From the NCBI GenBank assembly GCA_030847615.1, contig JAUMIR010000015.1:8635501-8699500 (forward strand): a stretch of DNA of 64,000 nucleotides, in the 5' to 3' direction. The translations under genes and the position numbers were made by a program. Positions 8,951 through 20,590 of this stretch are shown here, in pieces (within the stretch, counting starts at the first letter, position 1; every line of letters begins with the position of its first letter). The notes beneath the pieces were generated by a model that did not search any database, was not told where the DNA came from, and saw only the letters and a list, made by a program, of their open reading frames with translations. The DNA is from Gambelia wislizenii. Taxonomy: Eukaryota; Chordata; Lepidosauria; Squamata; Crotaphytidae.

Positions 8951-11568
8951 ATACTGGAAGCCAGGTGGAGAGCATCTGGATGAAAATTAAAGGGGAGGGA
9001 AACAACAGGGTTGTTATTGTGGGATTCTACTACAGACCCCCAAGTCAGACGGAGGAATTGGATGATGCCTTTCTAGAACAGATGAACACACATGCAGAAA
9101 GGAGAGATGTAGTAGTGATGGATGACTTCAACTATCCTGATATTTGCTGGAAATCTAACTCAACCAAAACTTCAAGGTCTAGAAAATTCCTTACTTGCCT
9201 GGAAGACAATTTCATGGTCCAAAAGGTGGAAGAGGCAACAAGGGGGTCAGCTATTTTAGATCTGATCCTTACCAACAGGGATGACCTGGTTAATGGGGTG
9301 CAAGTGGTGGGATTCTTAGGTGGGAGTGATCATGTTCTCCTGGAGTTTGTTATATAACAGAAGGAGAAGCCAGGCATAGTCAGACATGCATTTTCGACTT
9401 TAGGAGAGCTGATTTCAATAAACTCAGAGAAATAGTGGGGGTGATTCAATGGTCAGGAATACTAAAAGAGAAGAGACCTCAAGATGGATGGGACTTTCTC
9501 AAAAGGGAGATATGAAGGCACAATTTCAAACAGTACCATTGAGGAAGAAAAATGGGAGGTGTCTCAAGAAACCAGGATGGATGACTAAAGAACTTTCAAC
9601 GGAGCTAAGTTTTAAACAAAACATGTATAGGAAATGGAAAAAGGGGGAAATCACCAAAGAAGAATTCAAACAGATAGCGAACACATGTAGGAGTATAGTC
9701 AGAAAAGCTAAAGTGCAGAATGAGCTCAGGCTTGCTAGAGAGGTTAACAACAATAAAAAGGGTTTTTGGGGGTATGTCCGCAGCAAAAGGAGGAAAAAGG
9801 AAATAGTAGGGCTACTACACGGAGAAGATGGCAAAATGCTAACAGGGGACAAAGAAAAGGCAGAATTACTCAACACCTTCTTTGTCTCATTGTTTTCAGA
9901 AAAGTAAAAGGGGGACCAACCTGAGGATAAAGGAACAGAGGACACAATAGAGGAAATCCAGCACAGAATAAGCAAAGAGGTAGTACAGGAATACCTTCTT
10001 AATCTAAATGCATTTAAATCTCCAGGACCAGATGAACTACATCCAAGAGCATTAAAAGAGCTGACAAATATAATCTGAGAGCCATTGGCAATAATATTTG
10101 AGAACTCCTGGAGAACAGGAGAAGTCCCAGCAGACTGGAGGAGGGCAAACGTTGTTCCCATATTCAAAAATGGGAAAAAGGAAGATCCCAAGAATTATCA
10201 TCCGGTTAGTCTGACATCAATACCAGGGAAGATTCTAGAGCAGATCATTAAACAGATATTCTGTGAACATTTAGAAGGCAATGCCATAATCACAAAAAGT
10301 CAACATGGGTTTCAGAGAAACAAGTCATGCCAGACTAATCTGATCTCTTTTTTTGATAAAATTACCAGCTTGGTAGATGAAGGGAACGCTGTGGATATCG
10401 CATACCTTGATTTCAGTAAGGCCTTTGACAAGGTTCCCCATGACATTCTTGCAAACAAGCTTGTAAAATGGGAGCTAGACAAGTTAACTGTTCAATGGAT
10501 TTGTAATTGGTTGACTGGCCGAACCCAAAGGGTGCTCAGCAATGGCTCCTCTTCATCTTGGAAAGATGTGACCAGTGGGGTGCCACAGGGTTCTGTCCTG
10601 GGCCCAATGCTATTCAACATCTTTATCAATGACTTGGATAAGAGAATTAGGGGCATACTTATCAAATTTGCAGATGACACCAAATTAGGAGGAGTAGCTA
10701 ATACCCTGGAGGACAGGATCAAAATTCAAAATGACCTGGATAAACTGAAGAGCTGGGCCAAAGCTAACAAAATGAAATTCAATACGGAGAAATGTAAGGT
10801 ACTGCACTTAGGGTGAAAAAATGAAATGCATAGATATAGGATGGGGGGGACCTGGTTGAATGAGACTACGTGCGAAAGGGATCTAGGAGTCCTAGTAGAC
10901 CACAAGTTGAACATGAGTCAACAGTGTGATACGGCAGCTAAAAAGGCCAATGCGATTTTGGGCTGCATCAATAGAAGTATAGTGTCCAGATCAAGGGAAG
11001 TAATAGTGCCGCTCTATTCTCCCTTGGTCAGACCTCACCTAGAATACTGTGTCCAGTTCTGGGCAGCACAATTCAAAAAGGATATTGACAAATTGGAGTG
11101 TGTCCAGAGGAGGGCGACTAAAATTGTGAAAGGTCTGGAAACCATGCCTTATGAGGAGAGACTTAGGGAGCTGGGTATGTTTAGCCTGGAAAAAAGATGG
11201 TTAAGAGGCGATATGATAGCCCTGTTTAAGTATTTGAAGGGGTGTCACGTTGAGGATGGAGCAAGCTTGTTTTCTTCTGCTCCAGAGACTGGAACACGGA
11301 GCAATGGATGCAAGCTCCAGGAACAGAGATTCCACCTCAACATTAGGAGGAACTTTTTGACAGTAAGAGCTGTTCGGCAGAGGAACACACTCCCTTGGAG
11401 CATGGTGGGGTCTCCTTCCTTGGAGGTCTTTAAACAGAGGCTGGATGGCCATCTGTCAGGGATGCTTTGATCGTGATTTCCTGCGTGGCAGGGGGTTGGA
11501 CTGGATGGCCCTCGTGTTCTCTTCCAACTCTGCAGTTCTATGATTCTATGATTCTATGATTCTATGAA
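8951..11568 (+). mobile_element. CR1 LINE, longest copy (EN plus RT), decayed
   Basis: This is the most complete CR1 in the window. 8965-9357 encodes the C-terminal half of the apurinic-type endonuclease. It has GFYYRPPSQ, VVMDDFNYPDICW (the usual Gly of GDFN is Asp here) and GGSDHVLLEF with the catalytic SDH. 9449-9907 encodes the EN-RT linker. 10085-10816 encodes the RT with [23 protein letters not shown] and FADD. 10826-11470 encodes the thumb and C terminus. At least three frame breaks or stops separate these pieces. The 5' end is truncated inside the endonuclease. The tail is (TTCTATGA)n at 11535-11568. Confidence 0.93.
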
Positions 11569-12396
11569 AGAAAATTTGTGAAGAATTGTATCCATTTTAA
11601 AGGACACACTTATCTCCTGCAGACCACTTGTAAATGTTCTTCAGGAACACTTATATTTCTGATTATCTATGTGATTGATTACAATCATAAGGTATGGGTA
11701 GGAAGAAAATAGGTTTAGATAATCATAGATCACTGTTTGATTTGTAGTATTTATGAACATAGGCATAAATCCAATTTCTAGTGCCAGCTGGAGATGACCT
11801 ATAGAATTCATGGAGCTTACATAAATGTTGATTTACCAAACACTCATGTGTTCAATGTTAGAACTAAGAATTATATTTAGGCCTATAGAAAGCTGGCTAA
11901 CAATGAAATGGATCACTCATCTACTTAGCACATCATTCTCAAGACTGACTGGCAGATGCACTAATGGGTTTCTTTCTTGCCTTACCTAGAGATCCCTGGA
12001 ACTGCCAAATGGTTTGCCGTCCAAGCAATAGCAGGTCAACCCCCCCCCTTTCACTTCTTAGTCAGTTGAAGTTGCCAAGGTTGAGAGTGCTATGGGTGTA
12101 GCTGACTTAGACTGTCACCTGTCAATGGTAACTCACAAGTTTTCTTTTTTTGTCCTGGCAGCAATGAAAATTTGGACAAGATTTATTTTTAATATTGCAT
12201 TTGATTCCTCTGGGGATGCTCTACTTAATTACAGTATTGTTTTTATTCAGTGTGTTTTAATTGTATTGATTTTTTTAAGTATACAAGATCTATATGCTTC
12301 TTATTTTATATAGTACATTTATATTGTCACACTCTTATATTGCACTTTTTTATTTTGCATGCAAATGGGCTATTTTCTAAGCATTTACATTTATTA
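11569..12396. other. Spacer, no gene recognised
   Basis: AT-rich sequence with no recognisable element or coding motif. Confidence 0.5.
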
Positions 12397-12825
12397 ATGA
12401 AAGGTCTGGAAACCATTCCTTATGAGGAGAGACTTAGGGAGCTGGGTATGTTTAGCCTGGAAAAAAGATGGTTAAGAGGCGATATGTTAGCCCTGTTTAA
12501 GTATTTGAAGGGGTGTCACGTTGAGGATGGAGCAAGCTTGTTTTCTGCTGCTCCAGAGATTGGAACACGGAGCAATGGATGCAAGCTCCAGGAACAGAGA
12601 TTCCACCTCAACATGAGGAGGAACTTTTTGACAGTAAGAGCTGTTCGGCAGTGGAACGCACTCCCTCGGAGCGTGGTGGGGTCTCCTTCCTTGGAGGTCT
12701 TTAAACAGAGGCTGGATGGCCATCTGTCGGGGATGCTTTGATCATGACTTCCTGCATGGCAGGGGTCTGGATGGCCCTCGTGGTCTCTTCCAACTCTGCA
12801 ATTCTATGATTCTATGATTCTACAT
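12397..12825 (+). mobile_element. CR1 LINE, 3' fragment
   Basis: It begins abruptly at [20 protein letters not shown] and keeps an open frame to DGHLSGML (12741), then the 3' UTR and ATTCTATGATTCTATGATTCT. Confidence 0.92.
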
Positions 12826-13014
12826 TACTTTTTTTTAACTGATGAGTCAACACATAAGTAAATCTCATTCATTCCATTACTCCAGTTGGGTTTAACAATA
12901 AGCTAGCCATCGTTAGCCGTTTGACAAGGTCTGCCTTGTTTTTTATTGTCTCAAAAGCCACTGTGAGCTTTATGAGTGAAAGTCTGAGAGATATAAATGC
13001 TATAGATAGGCTGT

Positions 13015-13462
13015 ATCCACACTACATATAGCACTTTAATCTTACTATAAGTGTAATGACTCCATTTTATAGAATTCTGGGATTTGTAGTTTTATGAGGT
13101 ACAGTGGGCCCTCCCTATCCATGGGCTAGCCATCTGTTGATTGGAGCTTCAGCAGTTCACCACACCCCATATAATTTAATGACAGTGTGAGCACATGGCT
13201 GTGTCAGCACATGGCCACATACACACACCAAGATTGACTTGAGAATCCATGTTTTTTCCTGTCTATGGGGGGACTGGAACCAAGCCTCCACAGATAGGAA
13301 AGTCACTGTATATAGAATTTTCTGTCAGACAGTAGTAATGCTGTAGCTTAGGTAAACAGGGTAGAGATTATAAGGGCCTGAATAAACTGCAAGTCCCAAG
13401 ACCCCATAGTTTGGGGCCTTGGCAGTTAAAGTGAAATTAGCCTGCTGTAATTGTACAACATG
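13015..13462 (+). mobile_element. hAT-like inverted-repeat element split by a Tc/mariner-type insertion
   Basis: CACACTACATATAGCACTTT and AATTCTGGGATTTGTAGTTT lie on the left (13015-13099). AACTGCAAGTCCC and GGCAGTTAAAGTG lie on the right. This is the make-up of the element at 51797-52009 (CACACTACACTG, CCACTTTA, AATTCTGGGG). A 207-bp element sits inside. The outer boundaries are approximate. Confidence 0.5.
13102..13308 (+). mobile_element. Tc/mariner (Tigger-like) MITE
   Basis: Termini CAGTGGGCCCTCCCTATCC and the reverse of CAGTGACTTTCCTATCTGTG are flanked on both sides by TA (13100-13101 and 13309-13310), the target duplication of this superfamily. The 207 bp hold no coding sequence. Confidence 0.8.
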
Positions 13463-14112
13463 GATGGATGGATGGATAGATAAAGACTGAGAAGAAATGG
13501 ACTATGTCTCAAAGGCCAGCTGAGAAATCTCCATTTCTCAATGAGATCCTTCGAAAACAGATTTACTATATCTGTTTAGAGAAAAACCTGTGTTCCCATG
13601 CAACCTCCAGAATTCACAGGAAAGCCACTAAAGGCATGGAAAGCCTACATGCAAATCAAAATATCCAAAGCTTGGAAAGGTAGGAGGTGATAATGGACTT
13701 CCCTGAGAAGAAAGCCATCAAATTGCTTACTGAGGTGCAGAGCTAGCTGTGAGTAAGAGACCGGGAGTCGCCAACCGATACCAACCCAAGGAGAGTAGAT
13801 TATTCCATAGATATAGTCCCTGATTCATATTAATTAGGAGTGAGAGGAAAAACCAAGCTTGTAGAGGCCCAATTAATGGCTGTTCCTCATGCAAAGCGAT
13901 GCCATTGGACTTCCCTCATTAGATCTGGGAGCAATCTCAAGGGTGCAGTCTTTACTTAGACAATCGTGGGCTGATGCAGGGATCAAAAAGTCTCAAAGCA
14001 AGACAGTCAATCAACACTGTCAAACAGAAGTACAAACAGAAGAAGAAGAAATATTAGATTACATTGTAAACCCTCTCTGCTTGCCTGCATTATGGTTTGA
14101 GAGCACATAATG
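13463..14112. other. Spacer, no gene recognised
   Basis: It contains a short ATGG run (13460-13480). The 73-codon frame at 13889-14110 has no known motif and is not called a gene. Confidence 0.5.
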
Positions 14113-14220
14113 CACCCACTTTGAAGAAGTTAAGTAGACCTGAGTCTGGCCAGTGATTGAATGGGGGACCACCTGATAGCCCCATGTAAAGAAACTTGAG
14201 TTCCACCATGGAAGAAATGC
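14113..14220 (+). mobile_element. 5S-rRNA-derived SINE remnant (weak)
   Basis: GAAGTTAAGTAGACCTGAGTC, then GATTGAATGGGGGACCACCTG, resembles the middle and 3' part of 5S rRNA (GGAAGCTAAGCAGGGT, TTGGATGGGAGACC). It is heavily mutated. Confidence 0.45.
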
Positions 14221-14354
14221 AGAATGTGAATGTACTCAATCATTTGTGGAAACTGCAATTCCCATCATCCCTGATCATTCAAACTAATTGAGGCAGATGG
14301 TAGTTTCGAGCCAACCATAAAAGGCTGTATTCCTATAATAAAGGATATATTTCA

Positions 14355-14520
14355 AATGTGATCCAGTATGGTATAATTGTGGCTTTTATTGAGGTGTGTA
14401 CTATGTATGTTTTAATTGGTTTTAGTTGTGATTTTAATTGTTTTATGAACTGCTTTGGGTCCCACATTGGGAGAAAGGTGGCACAGAAATGGCACAAATA
14501 AATAAATGCATAAAATATAA
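14355..14520 (+). mobile_element. L2-like LINE 3' tail
   Basis: TATGTTTTAATTGGTTTTAG, then ATGAACTGCTTTGGGTCCC and GGTGGCACAG, end in AAATAAATAAATG. The Sauria SINE follows directly. Confidence 0.5.
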
Positions 14521-14521
14521 T

Positions 14522-14735
14522 GGCTTGACGGCTGGACTGAGAACCCAGCAGAGCAGGGTTCAAATCCCTTTTCAACCATGGAAACTCACTAAATCACCTG
14601 CGGCAATTCATACACTCTCAAACTAAAAGAAATGTAATGGCAACTCTCCTCAGAATGTATCTTGTGAAGAAAGCCCTAATGAGTCAGAGTTTAACTGAAA
14701 ACACATAACAACACACACACACACACACACACACC
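14522..14735 (+). mobile_element. Sauria-type tRNA-derived SINE
   Basis: B-box-like GGTTCAAATCC lies at 14557-14567, then CAACCATGGAAACTCACT, a body AATGGCAACTCTCCTCAGAATG and an ACAACACACAC tail merging with an (AC)n run (14713-14733). The layout matches the Sauria SINE, whose tail derives from a BovB-type LINE. It is a fossil, not a tRNA gene. Confidence 0.72.
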
Positions 14736-14939
14736 TAAACTATTGAAGACTGATAATTTCATCAGTATGCAAATCTCAACTCTTCTACACTGACACTTTT
14801 TTATATAGGTGCTAAAGCCAATTTGTCACCTGGTAGTGAACTTTCTGGTGATGAGCTTTCTGTGACTGTAGATACCCTGGGTTCTCAGACATACATGCTG
14901 ACAAGTCAGGTCAGGAATTTCAAACTCATAGCCCTTGTT

Positions 14940-16247
14940 AGATCTGCAGAGAGTACCTCTCTGACTTTTCTCCACAAACAAAGATTCAGGAAGGACTCAT
15001 TCCCCGCTTTCTGCAAGCGCGCTGATGACTAAAAAGGCCAATCCGAGATAAACAAATCCAGTTGCAGAAAGCACAGCAGAAGGTCTCCTTGGGTGATGTT
15101 TCCGGGTTGTGATTCTTTCTGCGTTGTCGTTTCTCTTCAAGACCTGTTCGGCGTGAGTTCTCAAATAAGGCTGCAGCATTGTGGATAGTGCGTCTCCATG
15201 CCTTCCGATGTGAGGCCAGGGCAGACCATTGTTGATGATCAATTTGACTGAGGCTGAGATATTGTTTCAGGGAGTCCTTGTATTGCTTTTTTGGAGCACC
15301 CCTCTTATGCTGACCCATGGCAAGTTCACCGTAGAGTAGTATTTTTGGGAGGCAATGGTCCTCCATCCTAGAAACGTGCCCTGCCCAGCGCAGCTGTGTT
15401 CTCAATATCATGGCCCCAATGCTGGTGATCCCTGCTTGCTCAAGGACAGCAACATTCGTCACATAGCAGCCCAGTTTATATTTAGGATTGTGCGTATACA
15501 CCGCTGATGAAAGCGTTCGAGGAGTCGTAAGTGGTGGCGATTGGTGATGCATGCTTCAGACCCATAGAGGAGAATAGACAGTACAATGGCTCTATACAGA
15601 CTGATTTTTGTGCTTCGCCTCAGGTGTTTATTACTCCAGACTCTTTTGTAAAGTCTTCCAAATGCGCTATATGCATTTGCTAATCTATGATCGATCTTTT
15701 TGTCAATCTTGGCATCTGAGGAGATGATGCTTCCCAGGTAGGTGAACTGCTGAACAGACTTAAGCACACATTTGCTTCTGTGTGGGCAACAAGGGCAGCA
15801 TCATCGTCGAAGAGCAGCTCGCGAACTAGATAGTTTAGAATCTTAGTGCGAGCCCTCAGACAGCTTAAGTTAAACAAGCTACCATCAGTACGGTATGGTA
15901 TATAGATGCCATCTTCTTCTTCAAATTCTGCCATACCCCTTTGGAGCATCATGCTGAAGAAGATTGTAAATAAAGTTGGAGCAAGAACACAACCTTGCTT
16001 CACTCCATTAGTTATTAGAAAGGGCTCTGAAAGAGCATCACCATATCTGACTTGACCGTGCTGGCCCTCGTGTAAGCAAGATAATCATTTTAAGGAATTT
16101 GCAGGGACATCCTTGTCTTTCCAGGATCTGCCACAGACCTTTTCTACTCACGGTGTCAAAGGCTTTGGTGAAGTTGACAAATGTTACATAGAGACCCTTG
16201 TTCTGCTCTCTACATTTCTCTTGCAGTTGTCTAAGGGCAAATACCAT
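14940..16247 (-). mobile_element. Non-LTR retrotransposon with C-terminal zinc finger, decayed
   Basis: Read leftward, pieces appear in several frames. They are MVFALRQLQEKCREQNKGLY with FTKAFDTVSRKGLW (16240-16100), MKQGCVLAPTLFTIFF (16003 onward) and RELLFDDDAALVAHTE, where the usual ADD catalytic triplet is DDD. The thumb follows with QQFTYLGSIIS and HRLANAYSAFGRLYKRVW. Then come LRWAGHVSRMEDHCLPKILL and a C-terminal C-x2-C...H-x3-C finger in CAFCNWICLSRIGLFSHQRAC-like sequence (15090-15020). The clade is not certain (RTE- or L2-related groups share such features). The tail is a decayed AAGCCAGAGAGAGA-type 3' end near 14950. Related 3' pieces lie at 23010-23425 and 52437-52507. Confidence 0.8.
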
Positions 16248-16277
16248 ATTTTTGGGAGGTGGTGGTCCTCCACCTAG
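16247..16277 (-). mobile_element. Misplaced 31-bp piece of the same retrotransposon's 3' coding region
   Basis: Its reverse complement, CTAGGTGGAGGACCACCACC then TCCCAAAAATA, matches the segment encoding RMEDHxLPK found in place at 15343-15370 and at 23006-23037. Here it sits next to the RT start instead, about 0.9 kb out of order. Confidence 0.65.
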
Positions 16278-16349
16278 TATGATGTAAATCACCCCACTAT
16301 GTAAAATATAGATCTGTGATTTCATTGGTGTGGATTGTTCCTCCAACCA

Positions 16350-17285
16350 AAGTCAAACACAACTATTTCATGCTGTCATTCTTTTCAGAGTGTCAATGAC
16401 AGTTCATCGCCTAGTTGTCAACCTTCTGATGAGCCTCTTCTAATTAAGGAGGCTGTTCTTTGGATGTCAAACACACATTCCACTACCTGGACTGGCCTTG
16501 AAGCTTTACCAGCTTGAAAAGATCTAGTAGAGCTTATGCTACATTGCCAATAACCTTTGTGAGTCAAAGATCTCCTCATACCACAACAAAGTGGCAGAGA
16601 GCAATCTGTGAAGGAGAAAGCTTATGAATTTATTTACTTATAACTCATATAAAATATGAATTTTAAATAGTGACAATTTCAATACCCACTAGCTATAGAG
16701 CACTAAATGGATGGGTAGTAAAAAGCAGAAAGGCTCATTAAACTTCATTTCCATGTGGTTAAAGAAGCTTCCTTCAGGCTCTTAAATCCACGCACACTTT
16801 TGGTGGTAATTATGCATCTCTCCTGGCTTTATTTAAATAGCAGTTGAAAATACATATGGCTTTGTGACGGTGAAGGATTTCACATATGGCTTTTATTACC
16901 TGTAGTCTGAAAGCTAGGTCACCCCACCCACTTTCCATGCTTTTCTATGGAAGGAATAACCATCTCATGAAGTTCTAGTTCAAACCATTGCAAACTGTTC
17001 CTCTCATACAATGCAATATTGGGATTTTCCTTTTAACTAAATTCTCATACACACCAATATTAGCACTTTAAAACTAAATTCACAAGGCTGAATGGCACAC
17101 TTTTGAGTTATATTGATGATAAAAACATGCTCTGATGGTACCAACTGACTTGGGGCAATCCATTCTTTTAAATACAGGTGAGAAAATTTCCCTTGGGCCA
17201 CAGGAAATGCCTGCCTGAAGCAGACTAACAAATGGCACATACAATTCTGGCAAGGGGTATATTTGTGTGTGTGCACGCACGCATA
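16350..17285. other. Spacer, no gene recognised
   Basis: No coding motif or named repeat seen. Confidence 0.5.
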
Positions 17286-17475
17286 CAAGTGCTTTGAATT
17301 CAACTCTGACTTATGGTTACCCCATGAATTTCACAGGTTTTTCTTAGGCAAGGAATACTCAAAGGTCATTTGCCATTGCCCCTGAATGATCACCTACAAT
17401 ACCTGGAATTCCTCAGTGGTCCCTCATTCGAGTACTAACCAAGCCAGACCCTCCTTTCATGATCTGGTAGTCCAA
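17286..17475 (-). mobile_element. 5S-rRNA-derived SINE
   Basis: The reverse complement carries GATCATGAAAGGAGGGTCTG, then GGTTAGTACTCGAATGAGGGACC and AATTCCAGG, as in the 3' half of 5S rRNA. A tail with GTGAAATTCATGGGGTAACC and CATAAGTCAGAG follows. Compare the clearer copy at 33485-33692. Confidence 0.7.
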
Positions 17476-17511
17476 GGTATTTAGGATCAAAACCAGGAGT
17501 GGAATAATTTT

Positions 17512-17635
17512 GCCTCCCAAATGTTGCTGGACTGCACATTCCAGAATCCTCTAGCCAACATAGACCATCATGAAGAATGTTGGGAACTGCAGTTCAACTC
17601 TGTCTGGGAAGTGCATAATTGGCACCTCAGCCCAA
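17512..17635. mobile_element. Palindromic hAT-type MITE
   Basis: TCCCAAATGTTGCTGGACTG on the left is roughly the inverse of ACTGCAGTTCAAC...TGGGA on the right, around TCTAGCCAACATAG. This is the common 'optically repeated ACTACAACTCCCA' type in reptiles. Confidence 0.55.
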
Positions 17636-18166
17636 ATGTTCCAGCTAAGTTATTGGCCTGAATCCTATTGGTTAGTCCCAAGCAGAGGAGAACTAGTTAA
17701 TTAATTATTGAATGATGAGTTAACACCTAAGTAAATCCCATTAATTCAATGGGTACACATTAGTTAAGAGTAACAATAAAATTTGGGACATGACATAACT
17801 GATTAAAACTGTACAAGTTCTTACGGAGGATGAAGCTCAGAATCCCAAAAGCAATCTTCTCCTCAACAAAAGAAATACAGGGACAACATATTAATCAATG
17901 AAAACTAACAATATCCTGACTTTTCATGGGAATCACAATCTCCCAACTCACTCCTGATGGTGGGATCAGATCTGTCTAAAACAATTGGATGAGAAGACAG
18001 ATAATTGTAGCAATAACAAAAACAGCCATGCTACCAAATATTTATCACCTTGGCACATTCATGGAAGAAGGAAAGATCAGATCTGTCACATGATCAACAG
18101 TGGCCTATTGTTATTCAAAGTATTTATTTCAGGTACAGCTATTGAGCTAGTTCTAGCTTCCTTTGG

Positions 18167-18305
18167 AACAGTGGTGGGAACAATGTGGCCCTTTAGATGT
18201 TATTGCACTATACCTCCCAGCAACTCTAGCAAGCACAGCCAATGGGGGGATGCTGAGAGTTGAAATCCAAAAGCTGCTAGAGAGCTGAATGATTCTCACC
18301 CCTGT
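18167..18305. mobile_element. Palindromic hAT-type MITE
   Basis: The left end CAGTGGTGGGAACAATGTGG and the reverse of the right end, CAGGGGTGAGAATCATTCAG, are related inverted repeats. The centre has CTCCCAGCAACTCTAGC and GCTGAGAGTTGAAATCC. Confidence 0.6.
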
Positions 18306-18636
18306 TTTTAGAGGGAGTGTTGCTAGTGGCTTGAAAGATAAATGGGTTCTCTATTGTGACTTCCAGACTTACTAAGGGATTGATGCTGCTTTTGCAAACT
18401 TAAGACTGGCTTAAATGTGTCTCATGTGTTTTGTAACTTTTTTATCCTTGTTTCAGAAATTTATATGCTTGTATTTGGTTTAATAAAACTCAAGAGTAGT
18501 GTGCTACATTCCTATCTGCCCAGGGAAACTTTCTTCAAGGGTGGAGTATAAACAAGTATCAATGACTGCAATCCTACACACACTTTTATGGCAGTGTGTA
18601 CAGCTGAATATGATGGGACTTCCCTATGAGTTGACT

Positions 18637-19484
18637 TCAGAATGACCTGGATAGACTGGAGAGCTGGGCCAAAGCTAACAAAATGAAATTCAATACGGAG
18701 AAATGTAAAGTACTGTACTTAGGGCGGAAAAATGAAATGCATTGATATAGGATGGGGGAGACCTGGCTGAATGAGACTACGTGCGAAAGGGATCTAGGAG
18801 TCCTAGTAGACCACAAGTTGAACATGAGCCAACAGTGTGATGCGGCAGCTAAAAAGGCCAATGCAATTTTGGGCTGTATCAATAGAAGTATAGTATCTAG
18901 ATCAAGGGAAGTAATAGTGCCACTCTATTCTGCCTTGGTCAGACCTCACTTAGAATACTGTGTCCAGTTCTGGGCACCACAATTCAGAAAGGATATGGAC
19001 AAATTGGAGCGTGTCCAGAGAAGGGCAACTAAAATGGTGAAAGGTCTGGAAACGATGCCTTATGAGGAGAGACTTAGGGAGCTGGGTATGTTTAGCCTGG
19101 AAAAAAGACGGTTTAGAGGCGACATGATAGCCCTGTTTAAGTATTTGAAGGGATGTCACACTGAGGATGGAGCAGGCTTGTTTTCTGCTGCTCCAGAGAC
19201 TGGAACACGGAGCAATGGGTGCAAGCCCCAGGAACAGAGATTCCACCTCAACATTAGGAGGAACTTTTTGACAGTAAGAGCTGTTCGGCAGTGGAACACA
19301 CTCCCTCGGAGCGTGGTGGGGTCTCCTTCCTTGGAGGTCTTTAAACAGAGGCTGGATGGCCATCTGTCGGGGATGCTTTGATTGTGATTTCCTGCGTGGC
19401 AGGGGGGTTGGACTGGATGGCCCTCGTGGTCTCTTCCAACTCTGCAATTCTATGATTCTATGATTCTATGATTCTATGATTCTC
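18637..19484 (+). mobile_element. CR1 LINE, 3' fragment
   Basis: It starts at TTCAGAATGACCTGG (18637). An open frame at 18752-19381 covers [18 protein letters not shown] to DGHLSGML. The tail has five TTCTATGA units (19447-19484). It is close in sequence to the copies at 5.7 and 31 kb, so it is a young subfamily member. Confidence 0.93.
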
Positions 19485-19865
19485 AGTGGCTGCCCCTAGA
19501 CTGTGGAACTCCCTTCCCAGGGAATCCAAAAGGATCCTCTCCTTGTTGTCCTTCCATTGGCAGGCTAAAATCCTTTTTATTCTGACAAACTTTTAAGAGA
19601 GAAAGTTTTTAAAGAATGGGTAGAGGAGGTGCTCTATTGTTTTACCTGAATGTTTTTAAGAGCTTTTTATCTTTTTAAATGCATTTTATTCTTTTCACTT
19701 GAGGTGTGAATTGTCTTAATACTGTAAATAGTTTAATTCCATTTTAATTTTCACATTTTGTATGTTTTTAATTGTATTGTTCTTTTAAATTGTGAGCCAC
19801 TTTAAAACCCAATTTTGGGGAAAAGTGGCATATTACTACTACTACTACTACTACTACTACATTGT
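19485..19865 (+). mobile_element. L2-like LINE 3' end
   Basis: GTGGCTGCCCCTAGACTGTGGAACTCCCTTCCC encodes the VAAPRLWNSLP-type motif of the ORF2 C terminus. A TTTTAA-rich 3' UTR with AATTGTGAGCCACTTT follows, then an (ACT)n tail at 19836-19860. It directly follows the CR1 tail. Confidence 0.65.
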
Positions 19866-19880
19866 GAATAAATAATCTAT

Positions 19881-20305
19881 GTCTGGAAACCATGCCTTAT
19901 GAGGAAATACTTAGGGAGCTAGGTATGTTTAGCCTGGAAAAAAGACGGTTATGGGGCGATATGATAGCCCTGTTTAAGTATTTGAAGGGGTGTTACATTG
20001 TGGATGGAGCAAGCTTGTTTTCTGCTGCTTCAGAGACTAGAACACGGAGCAATGGATGCAAGCTCCAGGAACAGAGATTCCATCTCAACATGAGGAGGAA
20101 CGTTTTGACAGTAAGAGCTGTTTGGCAGTGGAACACACTCCCTCAGAGTGTGGTGGAGTTTCCTTCCTTGGAGGACTTTAAACAGAGGCTGGATGGCCAT
20201 CTGTCAGGGATGATTTGATTGTGTATTCCTGCGTGGCAGGGGGTTGGACTGGATGGCTCTCGTGATCTCTTCCAACTCTATAATTCTATGTTTTTATGAT
20301 TCTAG
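19881..20305 (+). mobile_element. CR1 LINE, 3' fragment
   Basis: It starts at TCTGGAAACCATGCCTTATG. An open frame at 19892-20218 has [20 protein letters not shown] to DGHLSGMI. It is somewhat diverged, and its terminal repeat is degraded (TTCTATGTTTTTATGATTCT). Confidence 0.92.
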
Positions 20306-20590
20306 GACAAATGAAAAATCAAGATTTAAGCAAGCAAGTAGCAAATGGGCCAGGAGCAGGAAAAATAATAATGGCCAGATTCCTATTGGTAATGTTAACT
20401 ACAGTAGACTTATTGTCTCAATGAGATTTATCTATGTATTGACTTGTATTCAACACTTAATTCAGTGAGTCTACTATAGACTAACCACTAAAATTCAATC
20501 TAATGTGTTCCTACAGAAATCTTCTCAAGGTTAAATCCATAATGTTCATGTGGGCTAATGTACAAGTCAGTATAGGATTTTACTCTTATA

